The translations under genes were made by a program, and so were the position numbers. The notes below the pieces were generated by a model. The model did not search any database. It was not told where the DNA came from and saw only the letters and a list, made by a program, of their open reading frames with translations. This document shows, piece by piece, positions 1-8,345 of a stretch of DNA of 64,000 nucleotides (positions are counted from its first letter, which is position 1; each line of letters opens with the position of its first letter). The stretch is taken from assembly GCA_022822365.1 (NCBI GenBank), contig JAJEBV010000042.1, positions 1-64,000 of the forward strand. The letters run 5' to 3'. The DNA comes from Thermoanaerobaculia bacterium (GTDB lineage: Bacteria > Acidobacteriota > Thermoanaerobaculia > Multivoradales > Multivoraceae).

Positions 1-380
1 ACCCCTCTGGGCGGGGCCTGGTGTAACCCGGCGTGCGCGTGGGGGCCGCCGCGCCCTCCGGGGCCCACTTCGGGCAACACCATGATCCGGATCTCGCCCA
101 GGTGCCGCATCCAGGACGACTCGCGCCGGTTCAGGCTGCCGTAGCCGACCACGCGGTCGCCGAGATGGGCGAGCACGGCGACGCGGGTACCGGCCAGCGC
201 GCCTTCGACCCAGTTGTCGACGACCTTCGGGTCCGTCATGTCGACGCGCAGGAAGCGGAGGTCTTCTTCCGGCAGGGCGCGCGCGAAGGCGAGCACGTCA
301 TCGCGGTCTTCCTGCCTCAGCAGGCTGAACCTGAAGGACTGGTTCTTGAGGCTGACCGTCCGCGGGTACTGGTTCGCCAT
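1..380 (-). CDS. GNAT family N-acetyltransferase, partial
   Basis: Probable acetyl-CoA-dependent N-acetyltransferase, cut by the window edge. The N-terminal 100 or so residues read like the family: YPRTVSLKN, then ALPEEDLRFLRVD, VVGYGSLNRRESSW and the beta-4 strand GEIRIMVLPE, which normally leads directly into the acyl-CoA-binding R/QxxGxG/A loop. After LPE the translation becomes Gly/Pro/Arg-rich and no such loop can be recognised in any of the three frames, so the last 60 bases may hold a frameshift, an assembly-edge artefact or a divergent C-terminus. It starts 5 bases after the phasin-like gene and is the last visible gene of the lipid operon. Its substrate is unknown. Confidence 0.6.
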   Translation of the reverse strand, partial: MANQYPRTVSLKNQSFRFSLLRQEDRDDVLAFARALPEEDLRFLRVDMTDPKVVDNWVEGALAGTRVAVLAHLGDRVVGYGSLNRRESSWMRHLGEIRIMVLPEVGPGGRGGPHAHAGLHQAPPRG

Positions 381-385
381 GTCGT

Positions 386-742
386 TCACTCAACTGCCTC
401 CTCTTGGGCTTCTTGCGTGGATGGGGTCTGGGCAGTCGCCTCGTTGTCGTCGCTACCGCCGGCCAGCCGATCGAGGTAGGCCGTCACGGCATCGAACGAG
501 CCGTCGACCGTACTCTTGAACTGACGCTGACCGTCCTCGGCGGCGCCCCGCCAGGTCCGGATGAGTTCGCGCGCCTCGTCCGGAAGGTTGGGTACCTGGT
601 TCATCATCCGGTCGGCGAGTTCGAGTTGACGCTCCTGGAGAGCGACGATCGCATCGTAGCCGTTCTCGAAGGCGGCTCGCTGGAACTCGAGAACCTGCTT
701 CTGGAAGTCGAGCACCTGTCTCGGGATGTTGGTACGGGTCAT
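386..742 (-). CDS. Phasin-like granule-associated protein
   Basis: A 118-residue, mostly helical, charged protein. The first 80 residues (VLDFQKQVLEFQRAAFENGY, then LQERQLELADRMMNQVPNLP) have the amphipathic heptad-like pattern and the short FQ/QRAAFEN signature seen in phasins and in small subunits of polyhydroxyalkanoate synthases, which coat storage granules. The last 25 residues are acidic and probably disordered. There is no signal peptide, so it should be cytoplasmic. It lies 12 bases downstream of a WS/DGAT-like gene and 5 bases before the GNAT gene, so a role on neutral-lipid or PHA granules fits the context. The phasin call rests on pattern and context, not on a diagnostic motif. Confidence 0.55.
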   Translation of the reverse strand: MTRTNIPRQVLDFQKQVLEFQRAAFENGYDAIVALQERQLELADRMMNQVPNLPDEARELIRTWRGAAEDGQRQFKSTVDGSFDAVTAYLDRLAGGSDDNEATAQTPSTQEAQEEAVE

Positions 743-754
743 GGTGTCTCCGGG

Positions 755-2125
755 TTATGAAACTGCCGCCGGTTGGGCCTGGAACGGAGTCTTGCGCCGC
801 CGCCGGGGAACGTTTCCGGCCGCCTCGCGGAGTTCGGCGAACGATTCCGCGAGCAGGTCCGGCAGCGTCTCGGCGTCGTGGCAGGCTCGCTCGTCCACGG
901 TGAGACCGACGTGCAGTGACTGGTTGTAGGCGAAGAACGCGCAGGAGAGGCCCTGGCCGAAGCCGAGGGGCCAGGAAGGCGTGTAGCCGGAAAGAGGTCG
1001 GCCGGCCAGGAACTGCGGGATCTGGGGGCCGTTGGCGTTGGCTACGGTGAGGTGGAACGGCGGCCGGACGGAGGAAGTCATCGCGAGCGCGGCGGCCGCC
1101 AGGGGACCCGCGGCCTGTTGCATGCCGGTGAAGCGGGACAGCACGTCCGCCACTCGGGCGGCTCGCAGCAGCCGCGTGAGCTGATGCACCGAACGCAGCC
1201 GGTCGGCGGCGCCGACCTCGAGGGGAACCTCGATAGGCAACAGGCTTCGCCGCTTCCGTTCGTGCTCCGGAATGTCGGTCGCCAGCGCGACCCGGAGGCT
1301 GCGCCCGTGGATCGAGACCCCTCTCGCGGTGAGGTAGCGCTGCAGTGCGCTGCCGGCCAGGGCTACGACCAGATCCGAAAGCGTGCCTCCCAACCGGGCG
1401 CGTATCGCACGGATGTCGCCGTAGGGGAAGGCGGTCCGGATCAGGCGTCGCCGCCCGCTCAACTGCCCGTTGAACGGCAGTGGCAGCGGCGGGAGACCCA
1501 GGTCGGGCATCGTCTCGCTCAAGGTCAGGAAGGCGGTTCGCGTCTCCTCGGAGGAGAGTTCCTGGACGCCCGCTATCAGGTCCTGGCCGGTCCGCGTCCA
1601 GTTCTCGAACCACTCGTTCGGTCGCGCTCCGGAGCGGACGCCATTGGCGGCCGGACCGGCGGCCTTCTTCTCGTCGACTTCCGTGCCGCTCGCGAAGAGC
1701 GCGTGGAAGAAGTCGCCAGTGGCCAGACCGTCGGCGGCGACCAGGTGGGACTTGACCAGGAGGGCGTCGCCGGCGTCGTGGTAGCCGGGCGCCAGATGGA
1801 GTTCCCACAATGGCCGGCCCGGGTCGAGCGGCTTGCTGAGGGCCTCGTCGAGCGCGGACACGGGGTCGCCGTTCGAGACGACGTGAAGGTGTTCCTCGAG
1901 CTCGAACCGCGCCGCCCGCCAGCGCGGCGGGCCGTAGCGCGACCCTTCGACGCGGAGGCCGAAACGGGGGAGTCTGCGCAGCCGGGTCATCCAGCGGAGA
2001 AGCTCCTGCCGGTCGATCTCGCCCGAGGTCAGCGCGAGACCCGCGACGTGCAACCCGGGGCTGCGGCGCTCCAGGTTCCAGAGGACCGCCTGGTCAGGCG
2101 TCAGGAGGGCGTCGACGACGCTCAC
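755..2125 (-). CDS. WS/DGAT-like acyltransferase with altered active site
   Basis: A 456-residue member of the wax-ester synthase/acyl-CoA:diacylglycerol acyltransferase family, recognised by its fold order: LTPDQAVLWNLE at the N-terminus, KPLDPGRPLWELHL near residue 105, the active-site region at 125-133, and a C-terminal NGPQIP segment followed by FAYNQSLHVGLTVDE. The active motif HHxxxDG reads HLVAADG here: His127 is kept but the second His, the catalytic base in characterised enzymes, is Leu128 (codon CTG). It therefore probably cannot acylate by the usual mechanism. The GTG start overlaps the stop of the upstream hydrolase as GTGA, so translation is likely coupled. Possible roles are a non-catalytic partner of the intact synthase or a divergent enzyme. 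Confidence 0.85.
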   Translation of the reverse strand: MSVVDALLTPDQAVLWNLERRSPGLHVAGLALTSGEIDRQELLRWMTRLRRLPRFGLRVEGSRYGPPRWRAARFELEEHLHVVSNGDPVSALDEALSKPLDPGRPLWELHLAPGYHDAGDALLVKSHLVAADGLATGDFFHALFASGTEVDEKKAAGPAANGVRSGARPNEWFENWTRTGQDLIAGVQELSSEETRTAFLTLSETMPDLGLPPLPLPFNGQLSGRRRLIRTAFPYGDIRAIRARLGGTLSDLVVALAGSALQRYLTARGVSIHGRSLRVALATDIPEHERKRRSLLPIEVPLEVGAADRLRSVHQLTRLLRAARVADVLSRFTGMQQAAGPLAAAALAMTSSVRPPFHLTVANANGPQIPQFLAGRPLSGYTPSWPLGFGQGLSCAFFAYNQSLHVGLTVDERACHDAETLPDLLAESFAELREAAGNVPRRRRKTPFQAQPAAVS

Positions 2126-2943
2126 GGGGCGGTCTCCCGATCCAGTGCAGGGCTCGGATGGCGCTTCAGGAAGCGGGCGAGGTGGTAGTAGGCGAGGGGA
2201 TTGGCGGCCAGACCGGAGTGGGTGCCGGGGACTTCGCGGTTCCGTGCCGGGTCGTGAAGCCGGGTGTAGCGCCAGGCGACGACGCCGTCCCGTCGAGTGA
2301 AGATGGCGAGCTGCGGCAGCTCGTCCGGGAACGTGCTCTGAACCGCGCGAACGAGGTCGCAGCGGCAGTCGCCGGAGAAGCAGGCGGGTTCCCGGGCGTC
2401 GTCCTGGTCGACGACGCGGCGGCGCACGGCCTCCGCCATTCGCATCACCAGGGGATGTGAGCGGACGCCGCGGATCGGCGAGCCCATCGTCGTGACGGAC
2501 GCGATCAGGTCCGGACGCAGGCAGGCCACGCCGCGCGACAGCATGCCCCCCAGGCTGTGGCCGACCAGGTGCACCCGGCGGCCCGTCTTGCCGGCGGTCT
2601 CCTCGAGCGTTCCGATCAGCCGGCCGCCCAGGCGGTCGAGGCAGTCGGCGTTGTGCCCGATGCCGGAGGGATAGGCGCGGTAACCGATGCGGCGGAGCCA
2701 GCCGCGCATCGGCGCCAGGTAGCCGTCGGTTCCGGTGAAGCCGGGAACGACGATGACCGCGGCGCCGTCGCCGCGCGGCGCGCCGACGCCGTGAAAGATC
2801 GGCGTGAACGGCAGGAAGGAGAACTCCACGGCCGCGAACGCCTCGCGCCACAGCGGCAGAGCCGCCGGCACCGAGTCCCGCAGGAGACGCGGGTTCACGT
2901 TCCAGATCGGGCTGGTCCGTGGGCGTCGGGCCGATGCCGTCAC
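2122..2943 (-). CDS. Alpha/beta hydrolase (lipase/esterase-like)
   Basis: A 273-residue alpha/beta hydrolase. VIVVPGFTGTDGY (residues 64-75) supplies the oxyanion-hole loop, GHSLGG (nucleophile Ser130) the nucleophile elbow, and GTHSGLAANP near the C-terminus a candidate catalytic His. Related proteins are esterases and triacylglycerol lipases. No signal peptide is visible, so it should act inside the cell, plausibly mobilising the lipid made by the neighbouring acyltransferase. The GTG start shares one base with the TAG stop of the upstream WS/DGAT gene, and the stop overlaps the next start by four bases. Upstream of GTG the frame is only a shadow of the preceding gene, which fixes the start. 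Substrate is inferred from context. Confidence 0.82.
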   Translation of the reverse strand: MTASARRPRTSPIWNVNPRLLRDSVPAALPLWREAFAAVEFSFLPFTPIFHGVGAPRGDGAAVIVVPGFTGTDGYLAPMRGWLRRIGYRAYPSGIGHNADCLDRLGGRLIGTLEETAGKTGRRVHLVGHSLGGMLSRGVACLRPDLIASVTTMGSPIRGVRSHPLVMRMAEAVRRRVVDQDDAREPACFSGDCRCDLVRAVQSTFPDELPQLAIFTRRDGVVAWRYTRLHDPARNREVPGTHSGLAANPLAYYHLARFLKRHPSPALDRETAP

Positions 2944-4478
2944 TAGGCTGCGCCTCGCAGTGGATCGTCCGGGTCGGACGTCGCGTCCGGGTCGGAGTCG
3001 GCAACGAGTTCGGGCGTGGCAGGCGGCTCGGCAACCTCCACCTTGGACGTCACAGAGGCGAAGCAGCGTGCGCCCAGCGGCTCCTCGTCTTCGACGCCCG
3101 CCGCCTCGCGGAGTTCGGCGTAGGACTCTTCCAGGCACTCGGCGAGGCGCCACGGGTCGGGGATCAGCTTCGCGTCCACCGTCATTCCCAGGGTAATCCG
3201 CTGGTTGTAGCTCAGGATGGCCACGAACAGGCCGATGTTGTTCGAGACGATGCCCAGCGGCAGCCAGTCGACCAGCTTGTGGCGCCCGAAGTAGAGCGGG
3301 ATCATCGGTCCGGGCACGTTCGTCGAAACCGTGTTGAACAGGGTCTGGGAGAAGGGCATCGTCGCGCCGATCGCGGCCATGAGCGGCGGCACCCGTTCGC
3401 CGAACTGGGTCATCTGGTAGAAGGCCTTCGCCTGGCCGGCTTCCTTCAACCTGTTCATGGCGTCCCGTTCCTTGCCGAGGCGTTCGACGGGATCGTCGAC
3501 GCCGACGAAGAGCGGTGCGATCATGTTGGAGACCAGATTGCCGAGCTGGCCCCGTTCGTCCTCCTGGCGCATGCTGACGGGACACATCGCGCGCAGTTCG
3601 AGTCCCTTCGGATCCTGGCCGCGCTCCCGCAGGTAGCGGCCGATGCCGCCGGCGAGCACGGTGAGCACCACGTCGTTCACGGTGCCGCCGAGGGCCGACT
3701 TCACCGCGCGCATCGCCGGGAAGGAGAACTGGGCCCAGGCGAAGCCGCGCTCCTTGCTCACCGGCCGGTTGAACACGGTGCGCGGCGCCGGGGCCGCGGC
3801 CGGCAGAGTCGCCGTGCTGGCGGCCACCATTTCACGCATGCGATCGGCCATCAGGTTGGGCCGCATGGCGTCGAAGGCGGTGCTGCTCCAGGACCGGCTC
3901 AACTCGCCGAGACGATGCTGCATGGCCTCCTGGAGCAGGCTCAGGGAGTCGGGCAGCGGCTTCGGCGCCCAGGTCTCGGCCGGAGGCTCCGGCAGCTCGT
4001 CCGTGGGCGAGAGGTCGCTCAGCACCATCGACAGATCGACTCCCGAGACGCCGTCGACCATCGCGTGGTGGATCTTCCAGACCAGGGCGGTGTGACCGGG
4101 CATGCCGCGCAGCAGAATCCCCTTCCAGAGCGGCCGGTTGCGGTCGAGCATGCCGCTGTACGCCTCGGCGGCCGCGCGGGCGAGCACCTGGTGGTCGGCG
4201 TCCTCCGGGATCCGGACTTCCTCGACGTGGTTCTCGAGGTTGAACGCCGGGTCGTCGACCCAGACCGGATGGGAGACGAGGAAGGGCGGGAAGAGCACCC
4301 TCTGGCGATAGCGGGGCAGCAGGTGCATGCGGGCGGCGAGCTGCTGGAGCACGTACTCCTTCGAGAAGTCGCCTTCGTAGACCATGCAGCCGCCGATGTG
4401 CATCGTCTCGTTGGGGCGTTCGACATAGAGGAAGGTGGCGTCGAGAGGGGTCAGGAATCGGTTCAATTCCGTGGCCAT
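2943..4478 (-). CDS. Wax ester synthase / acyl-CoA:diacylglycerol acyltransferase
   Basis: A full-length (511-residue) WS/DGAT enzyme. It should transfer fatty acyl groups from acyl-CoA to fatty alcohols or diacylglycerol, making wax esters or triacylglycerol at the cytoplasmic membrane or lipid droplet. The N-terminal PLDATFLYVE and MHIGG, RPLWKG before the active site, the intact catalytic motif HHAMVDG (His137, His138, Asp142) and the C-terminal NVPGP and SYNQRITLGM blocks are all present. The ATG is preceded by a GGAG ribosome-binding site. It heads a tightly packed five-gene unit with a hydrolase, a degenerate paralogue, a phasin-like protein and a GNAT protein. Wax ester and triacylglycerol specificity cannot be told apart from sequence. 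Confidence 0.93.
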   Translation of the reverse strand: MATELNRFLTPLDATFLYVERPNETMHIGGCMVYEGDFSKEYVLQQLAARMHLLPRYRQRVLFPPFLVSHPVWVDDPAFNLENHVEEVRIPEDADHQVLARAAAEAYSGMLDRNRPLWKGILLRGMPGHTALVWKIHHAMVDGVSGVDLSMVLSDLSPTDELPEPPAETWAPKPLPDSLSLLQEAMQHRLGELSRSWSSTAFDAMRPNLMADRMREMVAASTATLPAAAPAPRTVFNRPVSKERGFAWAQFSFPAMRAVKSALGGTVNDVVLTVLAGGIGRYLRERGQDPKGLELRAMCPVSMRQEDERGQLGNLVSNMIAPLFVGVDDPVERLGKERDAMNRLKEAGQAKAFYQMTQFGERVPPLMAAIGATMPFSQTLFNTVSTNVPGPMIPLYFGRHKLVDWLPLGIVSNNIGLFVAILSYNQRITLGMTVDAKLIPDPWRLAECLEESYAELREAAGVEDEEPLGARCFASVTSKVEVAEPPATPELVADSDPDATSDPDDPLRGAA

Positions 4479-4592
4479 TTTGGTGGTCTCCAGAACGGGC
4501 GGATCACATGTGGGGAGGGGCTTTGCTGCACTGCGTTGCTGCGTCGCAGCAGAAGCCTCGCACAGAAACGTGCCGTTGGCAAGGGTTGGCCT

Positions 4593-6599
4593 CTAGGCAG
4601 GCCGCCGCCAGTGGAACACGGTGACGTCGATGACCTCGCGCGCCGGCTCGACCAGGATTCGGACCGGTGACTGCGGCGGTTCGAAACGCGGCGTCAGGCA
4701 GCGGCGTCGTTCCCTGCCTCTCTGGGTATGCCGGCAGGGCATTGAAGTGCCGGCGACTTCGATCGAGATCCGTACGTCGTCCCGGGTGGGGGTGCGCACG
4801 GCGATCTCCAGCGATACGAGGTGTCGGTCTGCTTCGGCGGCGCCGGCTTGCGGTTGGAGAGCGGCCGGGTCGATGTCGTAGAGCCCTTCGCCCGCATCGG
4901 AGAAGCCAGCGGGTGCGGGCGGTTCGACCGCAGCGAAGGACTGGCGGACAAGGACTACGGGATCTCCGCGCAACCGGAACAGCTTCGGTTCGAAGCGCTG
5001 GACGCTCGCGCCGGACTTCTCGGCGGCCAGGTTCTGGTAGACGGGGTCCTGGCCGGTTTCCAGGCGTGACGCCGGGAACAGCAGGACGTCCGCGGTTTCC
5101 CGCTCGGCGGCGGTCTCGGCCGCGATGCTCTCCGTGCGGATCAGCGTGGTGACGAAGTTCCCGTCCCAGATCCTGGGGTCGAAGTCCTGGATCCCGAGCG
5201 GCAGTTCGGAGATGAAGGTTCGTCCCCTGAGCGGTTTGGGCCTGCCCGCCGTGCGGGCCGCTTCGGCGGACGTCAGGGGGACGTTCACGTCGTACACCGT
5301 GGCGTGGACGAACCGGGCCTTGTCGAGACCGGCGAGTCCGGTGACGGTCGCGAGGATGGCGAGGGCGGCGACCGTGAACCGGGTCTCGGGCAGCGCGCGT
5401 GCGGCGCTTGCCAGCCTGCCGATGAACCAGGCGCCGGCCAGGGCCACGACCGGGGCCACGATCAACCAGTTCGGCGGCTTCGGATAGCGGGTGACGATCC
5501 ACAGCGAGCCGACGTAGCCGCCGAAGAAGACGGCCAGGATCCAGGCGTCTCCGGCGGTTGCGCCTCCGGCCGCGCCCGGCAGAGGTCGACTGAACCCGCC
5601 CCGGGCGCGGATTGCGAGAACGAACATCCAGCCCAGGCCGAGGAGCCCGCATGCACCCAGTACGGGGCTGAAGTAGACGCTGCCGGCGAGGCTGGTCACC
5701 GCGTTCAGCGGTTGGTCGAAGAGGCCCGCGCCGACTTCGGCGAGCCGTTCCCGGTAGTGACTCACGGTGTTGCCGAGATGGCGCCGGTACATCCCGGGCG
5801 CCAGGACCAGCCAGGGATTGAGCAGGAGCAGTACTCCGGCGCCGCCGGCGGCCGCGGCCGCGGTACGGCGGAACAGCAGACCGATGTCGCGGACGCCGCC
5901 CAGGGCGATGGCGAAGAGCAGCGGCAACGCGAGCGCCGCGCCGTTCCACTTGGCGGCGGCCGTGGCGCCGACCATGGCGCCGGCGATCGCGTACGCCCGG
6001 AGACCCTCGCTTCGGCGCGCGGCGAGGATCGCGTAGAGGGTCAGCGCGGCGGTCAGGACCAGCATGATGTCGGGCTTGAACACCCCCGATTGCCGCAGGT
6101 GCCAGGGGGCGACGGCGAGCAGGGAGGCCGCGCCCAGGCCCACCCAGGGACCGAACAGCCGCCGTCCGATCAGGAACACGACGAACAGCGAGGCGGTGCC
6201 CAGCAGGGTCTGGATGATCCGGGAGTACCGCACGGCGATCCGGGTGAGATAGGGCCGTCCATCCGGCGCGATCCTGAACGTGGTCGGCAAGGAGGAGAGC
6301 GATGGCAGCGAGCGCGCCGTCTCGTACACCTTGAGGGTCGCCGCGTGGGGCAGGTAGGAGAGCGTCGGATAGTGGGTGCGCACCGGCCGCCACTGGCTGT
6401 GGGCCAGGATCGCGGCGACGTTGCCGGCGTTGTAGCGCTCGTCCCAGAGCCGGTTCATCGTGGGGTCCGGCCAACTGAAGAGCACGCGGACGGCGAGTGC
6501 CCACAGGAGCAGCAGGCCGAGCAGCCACTTCTGCAGCCTCGTCGTGGAGGGCGAGACCCCTTCCGGGTCCGGGCGGCCCGCCGCCTCTACCGCGTTCAT
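4593..6599 (-). CDS. Membrane glycosyltransferase, GT39/ArnT-like
   Basis: A 668-residue polytopic membrane protein. After one membrane segment (WLLGLLLLWALAVRVLF) comes the extracytoplasmic acidic loop WPDPTMNRLWDERYNAG characteristic of GT-C enzymes that use polyprenyl-phosphate sugars. Several more segments follow up to about residue 430, with HYPTLSYLPH, GVFKPDIMLV and AAAKWNG loops typical of the PMT/ArnT group, and then a soluble C-terminal domain of about 230 residues. It probably transfers a sugar to a lipid or protein on the periplasmic side. The start lies 4 bases after the stop of the aminotransferase gene, implying co-transcription. Donor and acceptor are unknown. Confidence 0.75.
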   Translation of the reverse strand: MNAVEAAGRPDPEGVSPSTTRLQKWLLGLLLLWALAVRVLFSWPDPTMNRLWDERYNAGNVAAILAHSQWRPVRTHYPTLSYLPHAATLKVYETARSLPSLSSLPTTFRIAPDGRPYLTRIAVRYSRIIQTLLGTASLFVVFLIGRRLFGPWVGLGAASLLAVAPWHLRQSGVFKPDIMLVLTAALTLYAILAARRSEGLRAYAIAGAMVGATAAAKWNGAALALPLLFAIALGGVRDIGLLFRRTAAAAAGGAGVLLLLNPWLVLAPGMYRRHLGNTVSHYRERLAEVGAGLFDQPLNAVTSLAGSVYFSPVLGACGLLGLGWMFVLAIRARGGFSRPLPGAAGGATAGDAWILAVFFGGYVGSLWIVTRYPKPPNWLIVAPVVALAGAWFIGRLASAARALPETRFTVAALAILATVTGLAGLDKARFVHATVYDVNVPLTSAEAARTAGRPKPLRGRTFISELPLGIQDFDPRIWDGNFVTTLIRTESIAAETAAERETADVLLFPASRLETGQDPVYQNLAAEKSGASVQRFEPKLFRLRGDPVVLVRQSFAAVEPPAPAGFSDAGEGLYDIDPAALQPQAGAAEADRHLVSLEIAVRTPTRDDVRISIEVAGTSMPCRHTQRGRERRRCLTPRFEPPQSPVRILVEPAREVIDVTVFHWRRPA

Positions 6600-6603
6600 C
6601 GGC

Positions 6604-7503
6604 TCAACGAAGGATGGGATAGCCGCTCATGGCGGTCAGCTCGCGGAACAGCCCCTGCAGCCGCTCGAGCACGGGTCGCTTGCTACCGCCGATCGGACGG
6701 CCGTCGACGTCCGTGACCGCCACGAGTTCGCCCATCGTGCCGGTGCAGAACGCCTCGTCGGCGCGGTAGAGCTCGGCCTGGGTGTAGTCGGTCACTTCGT
6801 GGGGGATGCCGTTCTCCCGGCAGAGCTCGAGCACCGTCGCCCGGGTCACGCCTTCCGGGCAGGCGTGGCAGTGGCTGGTCACCACGACGCCGCCGCGGAC
6901 CAGGAAGACGTGGGTGGCGTTCGTTTCCGCGACGAAGCCCTGGCGGTCGAGCATCAGGGCGTCGTCGGCGCCGGCCGCGTTGGCCTCGATCTTGGCCATG
7001 ATGGACTGGATCAGGTTGTTGTGGTGGACCTTCGGATCCATGCAGTCGGGCGGAAAGCGGCGGATCGACGAGGTCATCAACCGGATCGGCTCCGAGCCGT
7101 AGACCGGCGCCTTGTGCTCGGCGAGGACGATCAGGGTGGGGCCGGCGGTGTTGAGCCGCGGGTCCATCCCGGAGGTGATCTTGACGCCGCGGGTCAGGGT
7201 CAGGCGGATGTGGACGTTGTCCCGCATCCCGTTCGCCTCGAGCGTGCGGCGGATCTCGTCGATGATCTCCTGGTGCGACGGGATCTCCGCGAAGGCCAGA
7301 GCCAGCGCCGAGTGGCGGAGGCGGTCCAGGTGCTGCTCGAGCTTGAAGATGCGGCCGTCGTAGAGGCGCAGCCCCTCCCAGACGGCGTCGCCGCCCTGAA
7401 CGGCGGAATCGAACGGGCTGATGCCCGCCTGGTCACGGTGGATCAGCTCGCCGTTGATGTTGACGAGCAGGTCGGCGTTCCTGGGGTCGGCCTTTTGCAG
7501 CAT
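6604..7503 (-). CDS. Class IV PLP-dependent aminotransferase (IlvE/D-amino-acid type)
   Basis: A 299-residue fold-type IV aminotransferase. INGELIHRDQAGISPFDSAV and GDAVWEGLRLYDG form the N-terminal domain; the Schiff-base lysine is Lys158 in DPKVHHNN; FVAETNATHVFLV carries the conserved Glu, and the C-terminal EAFCTGTMGELVAVTDVDGR is the typical TGT phosphate-binding turn. Branched-chain aminotransferases, D-amino-acid transaminases and 4-amino-4-deoxychorismate lyases share this layout, and the sequence does not settle which activity applies. It follows the sulfotransferase-like gene by 45 bases and precedes the GT39-like gene by 4. Fusion or pairing of a sulfotransferase-like P-loop protein with an IlvE-like enzyme is, to my knowledge, a recurring arrangement. 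Confidence 0.88.
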   Translation of the reverse strand: MLQKADPRNADLLVNINGELIHRDQAGISPFDSAVQGGDAVWEGLRLYDGRIFKLEQHLDRLRHSALALAFAEIPSHQEIIDEIRRTLEANGMRDNVHIRLTLTRGVKITSGMDPRLNTAGPTLIVLAEHKAPVYGSEPIRLMTSSIRRFPPDCMDPKVHHNNLIQSIMAKIEANAAGADDALMLDRQGFVAETNATHVFLVRGGVVVTSHCHACPEGVTRATVLELCRENGIPHEVTDYTQAELYRADEAFCTGTMGELVAVTDVDGRPIGGSKRPVLERLQGLFRELTAMSGYPILR

Positions 7504-7548
7504 GAGGGGTTAGCTGGCGCTCTGGGGGACGGGGTCGGAAGACGAGGC

Positions 7549-8292
7549 TCAGAAGAGGAGACGATGCGCGGCGAGGTGATCGTAGTGCTTTTGGCACTCT
7601 GCGAGCACGTCGTCCAGGAACTCCGGGACCGGCTCGTTCTTGGGCCGGTAGGGCGCGAAGCCCGTGCTCTTCTCGACCGCACCGTACCAGTGCGGCGCCC
7701 AGATGCCGTCCGTCTCGCGGCGGCCGGGCGGCCAGTTCATCATCGCCTCGTCGAACTCGGCGCCGACCGCGGCGCACAGGCTCTCGAGGCCCGCGCGGGG
7801 CTTTCGCAGCACGTCGGCCGAGTCGATCACCGCCGGCGCCCTGCCTAGCCGTTCGCATTCCAGGTCGAAGAGCTCACGCTGCTGGGCCAGGCCTGTATCG
7901 GGCAGCTTCGGCCGCGGCAGGATGTGGATCAGGGACGTCAGCATTTCCGCCGGGTCGCGGATCAGGAAGACGTTCGTGAGCTTCGCCACCCAGGACCGGT
8001 CCGTTTCCGGCAGCAGGTGGTGCGCCATGTGCTTCTGGTAGAAGACCGGCCGGCCTTCCGGCGCGTCCACGGTCAGCCACTTCGTGACCCGGTCCAGGTC
8101 GCTGTCGTGGTGGGTGAGGATCTCCTCCCGGCCGGGATGGTCGAAACCGTGCTCCAGCAGGTAGTTCGCGTAGAGCGGCTCGTCGCAGACGAAGGTGTCG
8201 TCGCGGTTCCCCCAGGCCCGCAGCATCGCGGTCGAGATGTTCCGGGGGCCGGACCACATGGCGATCCGCAGCACCTGTTGTTCGCCGGACAT
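7549..8292 (-). CDS. Sulfotransferase-like P-loop protein
   Basis: A 247-residue protein opening with IAMWSGPRNISTAMLR, which matches the 5'-phosphosulfate-binding loop of the sulfotransferase superfamily, followed by CDEPLYANYL and, around residue 115, VFLIRDPAEMLTSL, equivalent to the 3'-phosphate-binding RxP segment. It has no signal peptide, so it would be cytoplasmic and use PAPS. The ATG at 8292 is chosen because GGGAG lies 7 bases upstream; a TTG six codons earlier is possible but lacks a site. It is the first gene of a unit with an aminotransferase and a membrane glycosyltransferase, and diverges from the gene at 8346. The acceptor is unknown. Confidence 0.7.
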   Translation of the reverse strand: MSGEQQVLRIAMWSGPRNISTAMLRAWGNRDDTFVCDEPLYANYLLEHGFDHPGREEILTHHDSDLDRVTKWLTVDAPEGRPVFYQKHMAHHLLPETDRSWVAKLTNVFLIRDPAEMLTSLIHILPRPKLPDTGLAQQRELFDLECERLGRAPAVIDSADVLRKPRAGLESLCAAVGAEFDEAMMNWPPGRRETDGIWAPHWYGAVEKSTGFAPYRPKNEPVPEFLDDVLAECQKHYDHLAAHRLLF

Positions 8293-8333
8293 TCGACCGC
8301 TCCCGAACAAGCATATGGCGTTCTTCCCGGTGA

Positions 8334-8339
8334 TAGCTT
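8334..8339 (+). promoter_or_regulatory. Putative -10 element, near-leaderless
   Basis: TAGCTT (alternatively GATAGC two bases earlier) lies 6-8 bases before the ATG at 8346 in the 53-base divergent gap. No Shine-Dalgarno separates it from the start codon, so the transcript would begin at or next to the ATG. No clear -35 is seen. Confidence 0.35.
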
Positions 8340-8345
8340 GCGCCG

